Source: Maribacter orientalis
GTDB lineage: Bacteria > Bacteroidota > Bacteroidia > Flavobacteriales > Flavobacteriaceae
Assembly: GCF_900109345.1 (NCBI RefSeq)
Contig: NZ_FNZN01000001.1
Location: 69,883-133,882 of the forward strand
Reading direction: 5' to 3'
Length of the DNA: 64,000 nt
The translations under genes were made by a program, and so were the position numbers. Below the pieces are notes generated by a model. The model did not search any database, had not been told where the DNA came from, and saw only the letters and a program-made list of their open reading frames with translations. Shown here one piece after another: positions 36,502-44,522 of the stretch. Position 1 is the first letter of the stretch, and every line of letters starts with the position of its first letter.

Positions 36502-36921
36502 TTAAGAAATCGAAATTTCCAGAACAGGAATAATTGAATGCCTATCTAATTCCCTAAGTAAAGGCTTTGACAATCTATTACCAAAAAAATGCGTTCTCCT
36601 GTTCATGAATATGACCATATCGCTTTCTCTACTTTCAAATACAAGAAATAGTTTTATTGGTGTGTTTTGGGTTTGGTGATAAAGCTCAAAAGTGTCTTTC
36701 AATCTATCAAGGCTTCCTTCGGAGATTGTTTTGGTATTTTTATGTTCTATTGTACCCAACTCCTCGATCATCATAAAATCACATTCAGAATATCCATCTA
36801 CTTGAAAACCATTAAAAAAATAAAAACCACACTTTTTGTCATTATACAACTTAAAGACTTATTCTGTAGCGTTCCGTATATCTTTAGAAGAATCGGTGGG
36901 TATTAGAATTCACTTTTCCAT
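36502..36921 (-). pseudogene. universal stress protein (UspA-like), two nonsense codons and internal deletion
   Basis: From the ATG at 36921 the frame reads MEK-stop-ILIPTDSSKDIRNATE-stop-VFKLYNDKKCGFYFFNGF. This aligns with the start of the intact neighbour (MEKRIVLPTDFSNNALNAIE, YAIDLHKNQKCVFYILNAF). The remaining ~95 codons align with that neighbour's last ~80 residues (LVVFLDEKSNYLGNELPKFL versus MVIFMNRRTHFFGNRLSKPL), so roughly 150 middle codons are gone. The part from 36849 down is an open 115-codon frame that may still be translated. The promoter box upstream survives and now drives mscS. Confidence 0.8.
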
Positions 36922-36943
36922 AATTCTGATTGTTTCATTTTGT

Positions 36944-36985
36944 GAATTTAGAGCCCTTGGGCCACTTGCACCATGACAATTATCA
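36944..36985 (-). promoter_or_regulatory. FNR-like box (one mismatch) and -7 element before the broken usp gene and mscS
   Basis: TGACAATTATCA at 36974-36985 (TGAC instead of TGAT), centre 36979.5; minus-strand TAAATTC starts at 36950, 29.5 bp away. Confidence 0.55.
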
Positions 36986-37079
36986 GTCATTTTTCGAATT
37001 TATGATTCATTTAGATGAAATGAACATAGTTTGGCCTAGATAAATATTTCTGACTTTTTTATTTTGAAACCTATTTTTT

Positions 37080-37925
37080 TTAGGGGTTAATTACCAATAC
37101 CGGAATCATTAAATGGGACTTGATTTCCTTAACCAAAAATTTTGGTAGTTCATTGCCTAAATAATTTGACTTCTCGTCTAAGAAAACAACTAAGTCACAG
37201 GTTTCACTTTCGATAAAGGAATGAATTCCTTTATTTACAGCAATACCCGTTAGAACATGAAAGCTATATGCCACACCTTTGAAAATAGATTCCAAAATCC
37301 CCTTATTTTTTTCTTGGGATTCATCCAACTTGCGTTCTTTCTTGATATGCAATATTTGTATTTCTGATTTGTTTGATTTTGCTATTTCTAATATGTATTT
37401 GAGTTTATTCTCATTAAAAACCATTTCATAATCGGTAGGGAAAACAATTTTTTTAAGCCCTGAAAATGTATAGTGTCCAGGGACCGCTAAAATGGGGCAT
37501 TCCGTAATATATTCCATAATACTAAGGGTATTGGAACCAAATAGCGTTTCTTCTTCATCTGAGGTGCCTTTGGTACCCATGACAACTAGCTCAATATTGT
37601 TCTTGGCTATCGAATCTTTCAAGGCAAATAGTAAAGAACTATAACTCGAAAGGGTATGGTATCTATGTTTAGAATTTTTTGAACGAAGTTGTACTATTGG
37701 TAACAAAGTGGTCAAGCCATCTTCCGAAAACTTTTTGGCAGATGTATATTCGACATCTCCACGCTCGGGTATCAATGGAGCAATATCGGTAGGTTCCTTA
37801 TCTCCCCAAAAAGCATTTAAGATATAAAATACGCACTTTTGGTTTTTATGTAAATCTATTGCATACTCAATAGCATTCAAAGCGTTGTTTGAAAAATCAG
37901 TAGGCAATACGATTCTCTTTTCCAT
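37080..37925 (-). CDS. tandem-domain universal stress protein
   Basis: 281 aa from the ATG at 37925 (MEKRIVLPTDFS); a TTG seven codons earlier lies upstream of the predicted transcript start and is rejected. Two Usp domains: 1-145 with KNNIELVVMGTKGTSDEEETLFGSN (ATP-binding G-x2-G-type loop, degenerate) and 150-281 with KIVFPTDYEM, ETCDLVVFLDEKSNYLGNEL. The second domain lacks the glycine-rich ATP loop. Usp proteins accumulate in starvation and anoxia. FNR-like box upstream. Confidence 0.85.
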   Translation of the reverse strand: MEKRIVLPTDFSNNALNAIEYAIDLHKNQKCVFYILNAFWGDKEPTDIAPLIPERGDVEYTSAKKFSEDGLTTLLPIVQLRSKNSKHRYHTLSSYSSLLFALKDSIAKNNIELVVMGTKGTSDEEETLFGSNTLSIMEYITECPILAVPGHYTFSGLKKIVFPTDYEMVFNENKLKYILEIAKSNKSEIQILHIKKERKLDESQEKNKGILESIFKGVAYSFHVLTGIAVNKGIHSFIESETCDLVVFLDEKSNYLGNELPKFLVKEIKSHLMIPVLVINP

Positions 37926-37943
37926 AGTTTCATAGTCTTGAAA

Positions 37944-37985
37944 CAAAATTAGAAAGTGCCTATCATTTGCCTATGATTAAAATCA
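37944..37985 (-). promoter_or_regulatory. FNR-like box and perfect -7 element for the usp gene
   Basis: TGATTAAAATCA at 37974-37985, centre 37979.5; minus-strand TAATTTTG (perfect TAnnTTTG) starts at 37951, 28.5 bp away. Predicted transcript start about 37939. Confidence 0.72.
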
Positions 37986-38271
37986 GTTTAGGTAATAATG
38001 GCATGACTAAAAACAGCTATTTTGTAGTCTAGTAGCTATCTTAAATTCTAATAAAAAAGCTAAACTTCAACTTATGATAGTATCAAAAAGGGAACTCTGG
38101 AAGGTAAAGCAACCTTTTTAATTATAGATTCTTGAAATAGCCTAAAAAAAATAGGTGCTTTTTTTTTCATCATGGCAATCATGCCAACTGCGGGGTTTTT
38201 GAAGGTCAATTGACAAATGGCCTCAGCAATTTTCGTAGTAGCGCTACTAACCTTAAATGCGTATGGCATCC

Positions 38272-39075
38272 TTAAATATCATTTTGAAAGAATAAGGCCA
38301 ATAACAATATACGTAGGTACATCATTGTCGTGGCAAGCAGAATGGCGAGTACTACTTTTTGGGTATCTCCTTGTTCTTTACTTTTTCTTGCCAAGATAAC
38401 GTAGCCGCAGTGCTGCTATACAGACCTCCTAATACTCCTTTCAATAAGATTCCTGATTTGGGAAATACAAACTTTTTAAGTAAATAACTGAAATACGAAA
38501 TACCAGAAACAGCAACTATGGCCATCTAAAATTTTTAAGGGGAAATATTTATTATTACTGAGGTCGGCTTATCGGGAAGTAAGGGTAGAATCACACTAAC
38601 GATGACAAGAAATTTAGCAAGTGGGACAAACTCCCAATCATCGAATTTTTTCGTAAAATTTAAAAAAGATTCTTTCTGTTCGGTCAACCATAAGACCATA
38701 ACCACTATTAAAATAACCAACCAAGAAGGTTGTAGATAAATCAATGGAGCCAAGCAATAGGTAATCAAGGCAGTAATCAAAGAGGTAATCCCAAACTTTT
38801 GTTTTTCCCTTATATTGCCCTGATAGTAGACAGCAAGAAGTGCGGTTATTGCGATTCTAACCCAGCAAAGAATGTTAAGTTCATCGGAGTTAACAAATAA
38901 AGAATATATCCAAAAATTCAAATTAGGTAAACGTTCTGTCCGTACCGAATCTACTTTCAAACTGCTCGTTTAAATGTTTACTTCTCTGCTCTAGTCCCCT
39001 ATGTAAAGAAAATAGTGTAACCAGCAGGAAATTTAAGAAGTCTCGAGGTATATTACTCAGTATATCTTCAAACAT
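38272..39075 (-). pseudogene. MgtC/DUF4010 membrane protein, multiply frameshifted
   Basis: Pieces of one gene appear in different frames. From the ATG at 39075: DFLNFLLVTLFSLHRGLEQ to FGTDRTFT (MgtC/SapB start), then a stop. A second frame at 38960-38535 carries EKQKFGITSLITALITY and FDDWEFVPLAKFLVI with LPLLPDKP, typical DUF4010. After two in-frame stops comes SGISYFSYLLKKFVFPKSG and GGLYSSTAATLSWQ, then a shift to VVLAILLATTMMYLRILLL ending near 38272. The C-terminus is missing. The 65-codon minus frame at 38072-38269 beyond it is unrecognised. Intact relatives are ~410-aa inner-membrane proteins. Confidence 0.75.
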
Positions 39076-39162
39076 GCAACAGATCAGCTAATATTTTTCT
39101 AAACTAAAACTCAATTTTAATCGGCAATATTAAGTAGATTTTTAATTCTTCGTTTTACATTC

Positions 39163-40233
39163 TTATTTGAGTACCATTGCCGCATAATATGCGGCCCCTA
39201 GAAGTGCAGTTTTTTCGTTTAAGATTACTTTTACCGGAATCATTTGTAAAAGAGAGTTCATACGTGCGGATTGCACAAAATTGCCATAGAAGATTTCTCG
39301 GTTTATCCCTTTTATAATTTTTGGCATAATGCCTCCACCTATATAAATTCCTCCCGTGGCTTTAAATTTCAGGGCCAATTGTGCAGATTCTATAGCTAAG
39401 AACCGAATAAAAAGTTCCAAAGTCTCCACACATACCGGATCGCCGTTTTTGAGAGCAACTTGGGTTATTGTTGCCGATGCATCTTCCTTAATCATTTTTT
39501 CCTCAAGCCATTGGGGCTCTTTCTCTTCGCTAACACGTCTAATCAATTGATATATATCATAAATCCCTGGGCCGGAAATTAGACGTTCCCAACTCACATG
39601 CCCATATTTTTGTTGAACATATTGCCATATTTCCATATCAGCTTCATTACGGGGACTAAAATCGCAATGACCTCCTTCTGTGGCAAAGGGATGATAGTGC
39701 GATCCATCCCAAAATAATCCGGCTTCGCCCAGACCGGTACCAGGTGAAATTATGGCAGCGTTGCCAGGTATTTTTGGTCCATATTTCAAGGTGTAGAAGT
39801 CCTTTTCGTGGAGTCCCGCTAGGCCGAAAGCATTGGCTTCCATGTCGTTTATAAGTGAAACGGACCTAATATGCAGTTCTCTGCCAATTTCCTCGCCATA
39901 GATTTCCCATGGAAAATTGGTTCCATGTACCTTACCTTGAGTTACCGGCCCTGCCACACCTAGGCATATTCCGTTCACTTTTGGTATGCCATCCTTATGA
40001 AATGCATGGAAAATATCCATAAATGATTTATATTTTTTGGTGGGATAGGATTTTTCTTTTAATAGGATTAGGACCCCGTTCTTGATTTGAAAAAGGGCCA
40101 AATTTGTTTTCGTACCACTTATATCACCAGCTAATACGACCCCTTTTTCATGGGACTTAGTGGTGTTCAAAAAAGCCAACGGTATTTGTCCTTTATGAAT
40201 AACAGGTAATGCAAGGCTTTCTGTCTTTTTCAT
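39163..40233 (-). CDS. glk: glucokinase
   Basis: 356 aa. ATP-binding VLAGDISGTKTNLALF, sugar-binding LGVAGPVTQGKVHGTNFPW and LINDMEANAFGL, SPGTGLGEAGLFW and EGGHCDFSPRNE, and the C-terminal GGIYIGGGIMPKI are those of the bacterial Glk (proteobacterial-type) family. Phosphorylates cytosolic glucose to glucose-6-phosphate with ATP. The ~30-residue N-terminal extension before the ATP site is longer than in E. coli Glk. Last gene of the ldhA-STAS-gpmA-sORF-fbaB-glk run, 12 bp after fbaB. Confidence 0.92.
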   Translation of the reverse strand: MKKTESLALPVIHKGQIPLAFLNTTKSHEKGVVLAGDISGTKTNLALFQIKNGVLILLKEKSYPTKKYKSFMDIFHAFHKDGIPKVNGICLGVAGPVTQGKVHGTNFPWEIYGEEIGRELHIRSVSLINDMEANAFGLAGLHEKDFYTLKYGPKIPGNAAIISPGTGLGEAGLFWDGSHYHPFATEGGHCDFSPRNEADMEIWQYVQQKYGHVSWERLISGPGIYDIYQLIRRVSEEKEPQWLEEKMIKEDASATITQVALKNGDPVCVETLELFIRFLAIESAQLALKFKATGGIYIGGGIMPKIIKGINREIFYGNFVQSARMNSLLQMIPVKVILNEKTALLGAAYYAAMVLK

Positions 40234-40245
40234 TATACGTTGCTT

Positions 40246-41292
40246 TTAGGCGATGGTTATATTCTTGTCCAAATATATATCTTGAATCATATGCAACAGT
40301 TCAATCCCTTCTTTCATGTGTCTTTGAAAGGCTTTTCGACCAGAAATCAATCCCATTCCCCCGGCCCTTTTATTAACGACTGCCGTTCGGGCCGCAGCCG
40401 CAAAATCATCCTCTCCAGAAGCCCCACCGGAATTGATCAATCCCGCCCGGCCCATATAGCAATTCGCTACTTGATACCGTGTCAAGTCTATAGGGTGGTC
40501 AGTCGTTAGTTTACTGTAAACCAAATCGCTAGTCTTTCCAAAATTGTCTAAGGCGAGATATCCCCCATTGTTGGTAGGTTGTTTTTGTTTGATGATATCG
40601 GCCTCAAGAGTAACTCCTAAGTGATTGGCCTGTCCCGTAAGGTCAGCACTTACACTATAATCCCTTTCAATTTTAAAGGCATCGTTTCTAAGGTAACACC
40701 AAAGAACGGTGGCCATGCCCAATTCATGGGCACGTTTAAAAACCTTGCTCGTTTCCTGTATTTGCCGATCAGATTGTGGAGAGCCAAAATAAATTGTCGC
40801 ACCAACCGCTATCGCTCCCATATTCCATGCTTGTTCTACCTGGGCAAAATAGACCTGATCAAAGGTGTTGGGGTACGATAGTAGTTCATTGTGGTTCAAT
40901 TTTACCAGAAAAGGAATTTTATGTGCATACTTCCGAGATACCGAACCCAATACCCCAAGGGTAGAGGCCACGGCATTACAGCCTCCTTCCATAGCCAGTT
41001 TTACAATATTTTCAGGATCAAAATAATCGGGATTCGGTGCAAAACTTGCTCCCGCGGAATGTTCGACCCCTTGATCTACCGGAAGTATAGACACATAACC
41101 CGAACCTCTAAGCCGACCGTGATTAAAAATATGTTGAAGGTTTCCCAAGACCCTTGGCGAACGGTCTGAAAGAGCAAATATTCTATCTACAAAATCGCTT
41201 CCAGGGATATGCAATTTTTCTTTGGGGAAAGTGGTACATTTATGTTCTAGAAGGAAACCGGCCTCCTCTTTTAATATTTTTTCTATATCCAT
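40246..41292 (-). CDS. fbaB: class I fructose-bisphosphate aldolase (DhnA/FbaB type)
   Basis: 348 aa. [47 protein letters not shown] and the Schiff-base lysine region [10 protein letters not shown] identify an FbaB-type aldolase; [19 protein letters not shown] forms the phosphate site. It interconverts fructose-1,6-bisphosphate with DHAP and glyceraldehyde-3-phosphate without a metal ion. In E. coli this isozyme is linked to gluconeogenesis and stationary phase. Its place beside glk and gpmA suggests a second, condition-specific set of glycolytic enzymes. Confidence 0.93.
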   Translation of the reverse strand: MDIEKILKEEAGFLLEHKCTTFPKEKLHIPGSDFVDRIFALSDRSPRVLGNLQHIFNHGRLRGSGYVSILPVDQGVEHSAGASFAPNPDYFDPENIVKLAMEGGCNAVASTLGVLGSVSRKYAHKIPFLVKLNHNELLSYPNTFDQVYFAQVEQAWNMGAIAVGATIYFGSPQSDRQIQETSKVFKRAHELGMATVLWCYLRNDAFKIERDYSVSADLTGQANHLGVTLEADIIKQKQPTNNGGYLALDNFGKTSDLVYSKLTTDHPIDLTRYQVANCYMGRAGLINSGGASGEDDFAAAARTAVVNKRAGGMGLISGRKAFQRHMKEGIELLHMIQDIYLDKNITIA

Positions 41293-41427
41293 CTGCCTCT
41301 ATTTTATTTTGATTGTTTAGAAATTTTTCTATCTTTTTATCATTCATACAATTTGTCAACGTTTTCTTTATTGCATAATTCCTAACCTCTTGCCTAATGG
41401 CCTCAGCACCTCAGGCTACACCGTATT

Positions 41428-41607
41428 TTACCATTTCGCCAAAGCTGCTGCCCTTACTGCCGCCATGCTGTCGCAAGCACTAATCATATTATTTTGAAGT
41501 CTTGTGGTTGCCGTACAGGGTAACTTAGTATTAAGAGTTATACCTGCCACGTTAATACTCTTATCGATTTCGGGATTTACGGCAAGTGTAATTTCTCTCT
41601 TGTGCAT
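41428..41607 (-). CDS. 59-aa conserved-looking small protein in glycolytic operon
   Basis: ATG at 41607, stop at 41428. Begins MHKREITLAVNPEIDKS and ends AAVRAAALAKW, with two cysteines (LPCTATTR and SACDSM). Located 20 bp after gpmA and 135 bp before fbaB, same strand. Codon use is balanced and the stop is followed by non-coding DNA, so I think it is real, but no family is recognised. A truncated remnant is the alternative. Confidence 0.45.
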   Translation of the reverse strand: MHKREITLAVNPEIDKSINVAGITLNTKLPCTATTRLQNNMISACDSMAAVRAAALAKW

Positions 41608-41627
41608 TTAAAAGGTTTTTAGGCTCC

Positions 41628-42317
41628 CTATTTTAATTTATAGTGTTCAGTTAAGTTGAGGTTGTCATCAAATTCATAAAGGTTAGGTTCCCCTGTCGGC
41701 ACTTCTAAATGGGCAATATCTTCTGGGGGAATATTTTTGATGTAGCCGATTAAGGCACGTAAAGAATTACCATGCGCTGAAACGAGTACTGTATTTCCCT
41801 TTACCAACTGTGGCACTATAGCTTCAAAATAATAGTTGACAACCCTTTTTGATGTATTTTCGAGCGACTCTGAAAGAGGGAGCAGAGCGGGATCTATGTT
41901 TTTGTAATGAGCATCGAATTTCGGTTGTTGTTTATCTTTGGGGTCCAATTTGGGTGGCGACAAATAATATCCTCTCCGTACGCCCCAATAGGTTTCTTCG
42001 CCTACATCTTTCAATATCTGATTTTTATTGTGACCCTGCCATGCTCCGTAGTGTCTTTCATTCAGCTTCCAATGGTATTTTGTGTCTACATGCATTTGAT
42101 TGGCGGTATCCAAGGTAATCCATGCCGTTCGTATGGCCCTTTTTAGATATGAGGAGAAACAAACATCGATGCAGATATCATTACTTTTTAATAATTCTCC
42201 AGCTTTTTTAGCTTCGGCAATGCCTTCAGTGGCAAGATCTATATCCGTCCATCCCGTGAAAATATTTTGTACGTTCCACAAGCTTTTCCCATGTCTTACG
42301 AGTATTAGTTTTCCCAT
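41628..42317 (-). CDS. gpmA: 2,3-bisphosphoglycerate-dependent phosphoglycerate mutase
   Basis: 229 aa, normal length. LILVRHGKSLWN contains the phospho-histidine RHG; FTGWTDIDLATEG, KLNERHYGAWQGHNKNQI (acid/base E and R) and VLVSAHGNSLRALI (second catalytic His) complete the active site. Converts 3- to 2-phosphoglycerate in glycolysis and gluconeogenesis. Same run as ldhA upstream and fbaB/glk downstream. Confidence 0.95.
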   Translation of the reverse strand: MGKLILVRHGKSLWNVQNIFTGWTDIDLATEGIAEAKKAGELLKSNDICIDVCFSSYLKRAIRTAWITLDTANQMHVDTKYHWKLNERHYGAWQGHNKNQILKDVGEETYWGVRRGYYLSPPKLDPKDKQQPKFDAHYKNIDPALLPLSESLENTSKRVVNYYFEAIVPQLVKGNTVLVSAHGNSLRALIGYIKNIPPEDIAHLEVPTGEPNLYEFDDNLNLTEHYKLK

Positions 42318-42378
42318 TTTTTATTTTTTTAAATCGATGGTATTAGCTATAACTTATTTAATTTCGTGGACCGTCTCA

Positions 42379-42765
42379 TTATTTGTTCGACTCCACGAAT
42401 GCCATGGCCTCGTCCATCTGTGAAATGTCAAAATAGCGTTCTTGCCGTCCTTTACTGGCCCTTTCGAAGAAAAGATTATCGATTGGAACCAAAGCCTTTA
42501 AAACATTTGAATGAGCGACAATGGCAAGATGACCTAATTTCTTATAGTTTCTTAGTGCCCATAAGGTATCTTCAAAAAAGGCTTTGGTACTGCTGTGGGA
42601 AATTTTCAGTTCATCCAACTTCACAAGCACATTTACATAATCGTAACCCTCGTCTAGTTTTGCCTTAAAGAACTTTTGACATAGTGCTTCATCTGTTTTC
42701 GTAAAACCATCAATAACCTCAATTGCCAAGGTGTTGCCCTTGAATTTTTTTAATTTTTCTAACAT
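42379..42765 (-). CDS. STAS/SEC14-type (SpoIIAA-like) protein
   Basis: 128 aa. LAIEVIDGFTKTDEALCQKF, YDYVNVLVKLDELKIS, HLAIVAHSNVLKALVPIDNL and a final helix match the SpoIIAA-like/STAS-SEC14 domain family, small cytoplasmic proteins thought to bind lipids, nucleotides or partner proteins. It lies 51 bp after ldhA and 61 bp before gpmA, so it is expected in the same transcript. Its occurrence amid glycolytic enzymes suggests a regulatory role; unproven. Confidence 0.7.
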   Translation of the reverse strand: MLEKLKKFKGNTLAIEVIDGFTKTDEALCQKFFKAKLDEGYDYVNVLVKLDELKISHSSTKAFFEDTLWALRNYKKLGHLAIVAHSNVLKALVPIDNLFFERASKGRQERYFDISQMDEAMAFVESNK

Positions 42766-42816
42766 GATGTTTATTTTATTTGCATTTGTTTTTAACGTAT
42801 TCGGAAACGGTTTTAA

Positions 42817-43806
42817 TCATTTGATTTCATTTTCACAGGCTTCCCCTTTTTCCAAGCAATCCAGATTTTCTATAGTAGTCTTTGCAATATTTTTTAAAGC
42901 GGTATCCGTTAAAAATGCCTGATGGCTGCTAATAAACACATTATTGAAGGCCATCAAACGAGCTATTTGGTCATCCTCAAGAATATCCTCGGAATGGTCT
43001 TCGAAAAAGAGTCCTTTTTCTTCCTCGTATACATCCATTCCGAAGTAACCGATGTGTTTAGATTTTAGTCCGTCGATAACATCTTTGGTATTTACTAGTG
43101 CCCCACGACTGGCATTTATCAGCATTACACCGTTCTTCATTCGCACAATGCGTCTTTCATTGATCATATGGTGGGTCTGGGCTGTTAAGGGGGCATGTAA
43201 TGTGATAATATCTGATTGATGGCACAGGGTATCTAAATCTGTATATATCAGGCCATATTGTTCAATCAACTCTGGATCTTCCACCACATCATATGTCAAT
43301 AATCGGCAACCAAAGCCATGCAAAATCTTTACAACGACCCGCCCGATTTTTCCGGTACCGACAATACCAACCGTCTTCCCGTGCATATCAAAACCCACAA
43401 GCCCATCCAAGGAATAGTTCATTTCCATAATCCTGTAATGGGTACGTGTCAACTTTCGGTTCAACGATAGCATGACCGCAACTGTAAATTCGGCCACTGC
43501 ATAGGGCGAGTATTCGGGTACCCTTGCCACTCGAATCCCTAATTTTTTTGCATGCGCAATATCTACATTGTTAAAACCTGCAGAACGAAGAACAATGAAT
43601 TTTACACCTAATTTTTTTAATTTGTCCAATACTTTTTCAGATGCATCGTCTTCTGTAAATATGGATATGGCGTCATAGCCATTGGCTAATTCTACGGTAT
43701 CAACCGTTAGATAAGTATCCAGAAGTTTCAGTTCGTTTTTTTCGCCGTTTGCTTCTAAGAGGTACTCTTTTTCAAATTTATGTGTGTCGAATACTGCAAC
43801 TTTCAT
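42817..43806 (-). CDS. ldhA: D-lactate dehydrogenase (2-hydroxyacid dehydrogenase)
   Basis: 329 aa. NAD-binding GKTVGIVGTGKIGRVVVKIL, substrate arginine in VLRSAGFNNVDI / INASRGALVN, catalytic Glu in FGMDVYEEEKGLFF and His in VFISSHQAFLT: the LdhA-type D-LDH pattern. Reduces pyruvate to D-lactate with NADH, the redox-balancing last step of fermentation. First gene of the operon running to glk, with an FNR-like box 80 bp upstream. In E. coli ldhA is induced anaerobically, which fits the box. Confidence 0.92.
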   Translation of the reverse strand: MKVAVFDTHKFEKEYLLEANGEKNELKLLDTYLTVDTVELANGYDAISIFTEDDASEKVLDKLKKLGVKFIVLRSAGFNNVDIAHAKKLGIRVARVPEYSPYAVAEFTVAVMLSLNRKLTRTHYRIMEMNYSLDGLVGFDMHGKTVGIVGTGKIGRVVVKILHGFGCRLLTYDVVEDPELIEQYGLIYTDLDTLCHQSDIITLHAPLTAQTHHMINERRIVRMKNGVMLINASRGALVNTKDVIDGLKSKHIGYFGMDVYEEEKGLFFEDHSEDILEDDQIARLMAFNNVFISSHQAFLTDTALKNIAKTTIENLDCLEKGEACENEIK

Positions 43807-43849
43807 TTGTTCTATTCTTGAGTACAGGATAGTACCCTGATTCTAAACA

Positions 43850-43892
43850 CAAAGGAAGTGAGTATAAACTATGCGAAGAATGATTTAAATCA
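43850..43892 (-). promoter_or_regulatory. FNR-like box and -7 element for the ldhA-glk operon
   Basis: TGATTTAAATCA at 43881-43892 inside the longer palindrome ATGATTTAAATCAT, centre 43886.5. Minus-strand TTCCTTTG starts at 43857, 29.5 bp away (one mismatch to TAnnTTTG). Predicted 39-nt leader. Confidence 0.7.
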
Positions 43893-44025
43893 TCATTCCA
43901 ATACTCTTTTGGAATATAAATGGGTTTTCTAATTTCTTTTTGAAAGGATTGTAAACCAGTACAATCTTGGAGGGTAGGTTTTGAAGGAAATTGCAGTTTT
44001 CCTAGAATTAAATTATTGATTTTCG

Positions 44026-44487
44026 TTAACGATATATAAGGTTTTCCAATTCAGTAATAAAAGGTATTTGCCCCGGAACAATTTTCAATTTTGCTTCTCC
44101 TGTGCTAAACCATGAAGTCTCATTAACCTCAGGAAATGCTTTTTTCTTACCTGATTTTGGAGGCCATTCTATTTCAATAGCATTGCTTTTGAAATCTGAG
44201 GGCTCAAAGTTGCCCTGTAATGCCCAAGCATGTATAATCTTCCCGCTTTTTTGTTTTAGGGGAGATAATGCAATGAATTTTCCTTGTGACTTTATTCCAG
44301 TTTCTTCTTCGGTTTCTCGAATGGCGGCTTGCAATAAATCTTCATTTGGTTCTATTTCTCCTTTGGGAATGGACCATGTGCCCTTATCTTTTTTTGCCCA
44401 AAATGGACCGCCGGGATGTACCAATAAAACTTCTGGGTCACTATTGTTCAACCGATACAATAAGATTCCTGCGCTTATTTTTGGCAT
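44026..44487 (-). CDS. NUDIX hydrolase
   Basis: 153 aa. Complete Nudix box GEIEPNEDLLQAAIRETEEE with TG following (G-x5-E-x7-REUxEExGU). The N-terminal SAGILLYRLNNSDPEVLLVHPGGPFW resembles diadenosine-polyphosphate or nucleotide-sugar pyrophosphohydrolases of the MutT group. Cleaves a nucleoside diphosphate linked to X; substrate unknown. It starts 35 bp after the ppsA stop on the same strand, so it probably shares that transcript. Confidence 0.85.
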   Translation of the reverse strand: MPKISAGILLYRLNNSDPEVLLVHPGGPFWAKKDKGTWSIPKGEIEPNEDLLQAAIRETEEETGIKSQGKFIALSPLKQKSGKIIHAWALQGNFEPSDFKSNAIEIEWPPKSGKKKAFPEVNETSWFSTGEAKLKIVPGQIPFITELENLIYR

Positions 44488-44522
44488 GGTTCAAAAAAAT
44501 CTCTTTTTGATTACAAGCATAA

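Noticed and set aside
36502-36849. 115-aa protein as an intact independent gene
   Set aside because: Sequence upstream extends the similarity to the neighbouring Usp through two stop codons, so it is part of a broken gene.
38072-38269. 65-codon minus-strand frame as a separate gene
   Set aside because: Lies at the end of the DUF4010 relic, has no promoter or recognisable family, and is more likely debris.
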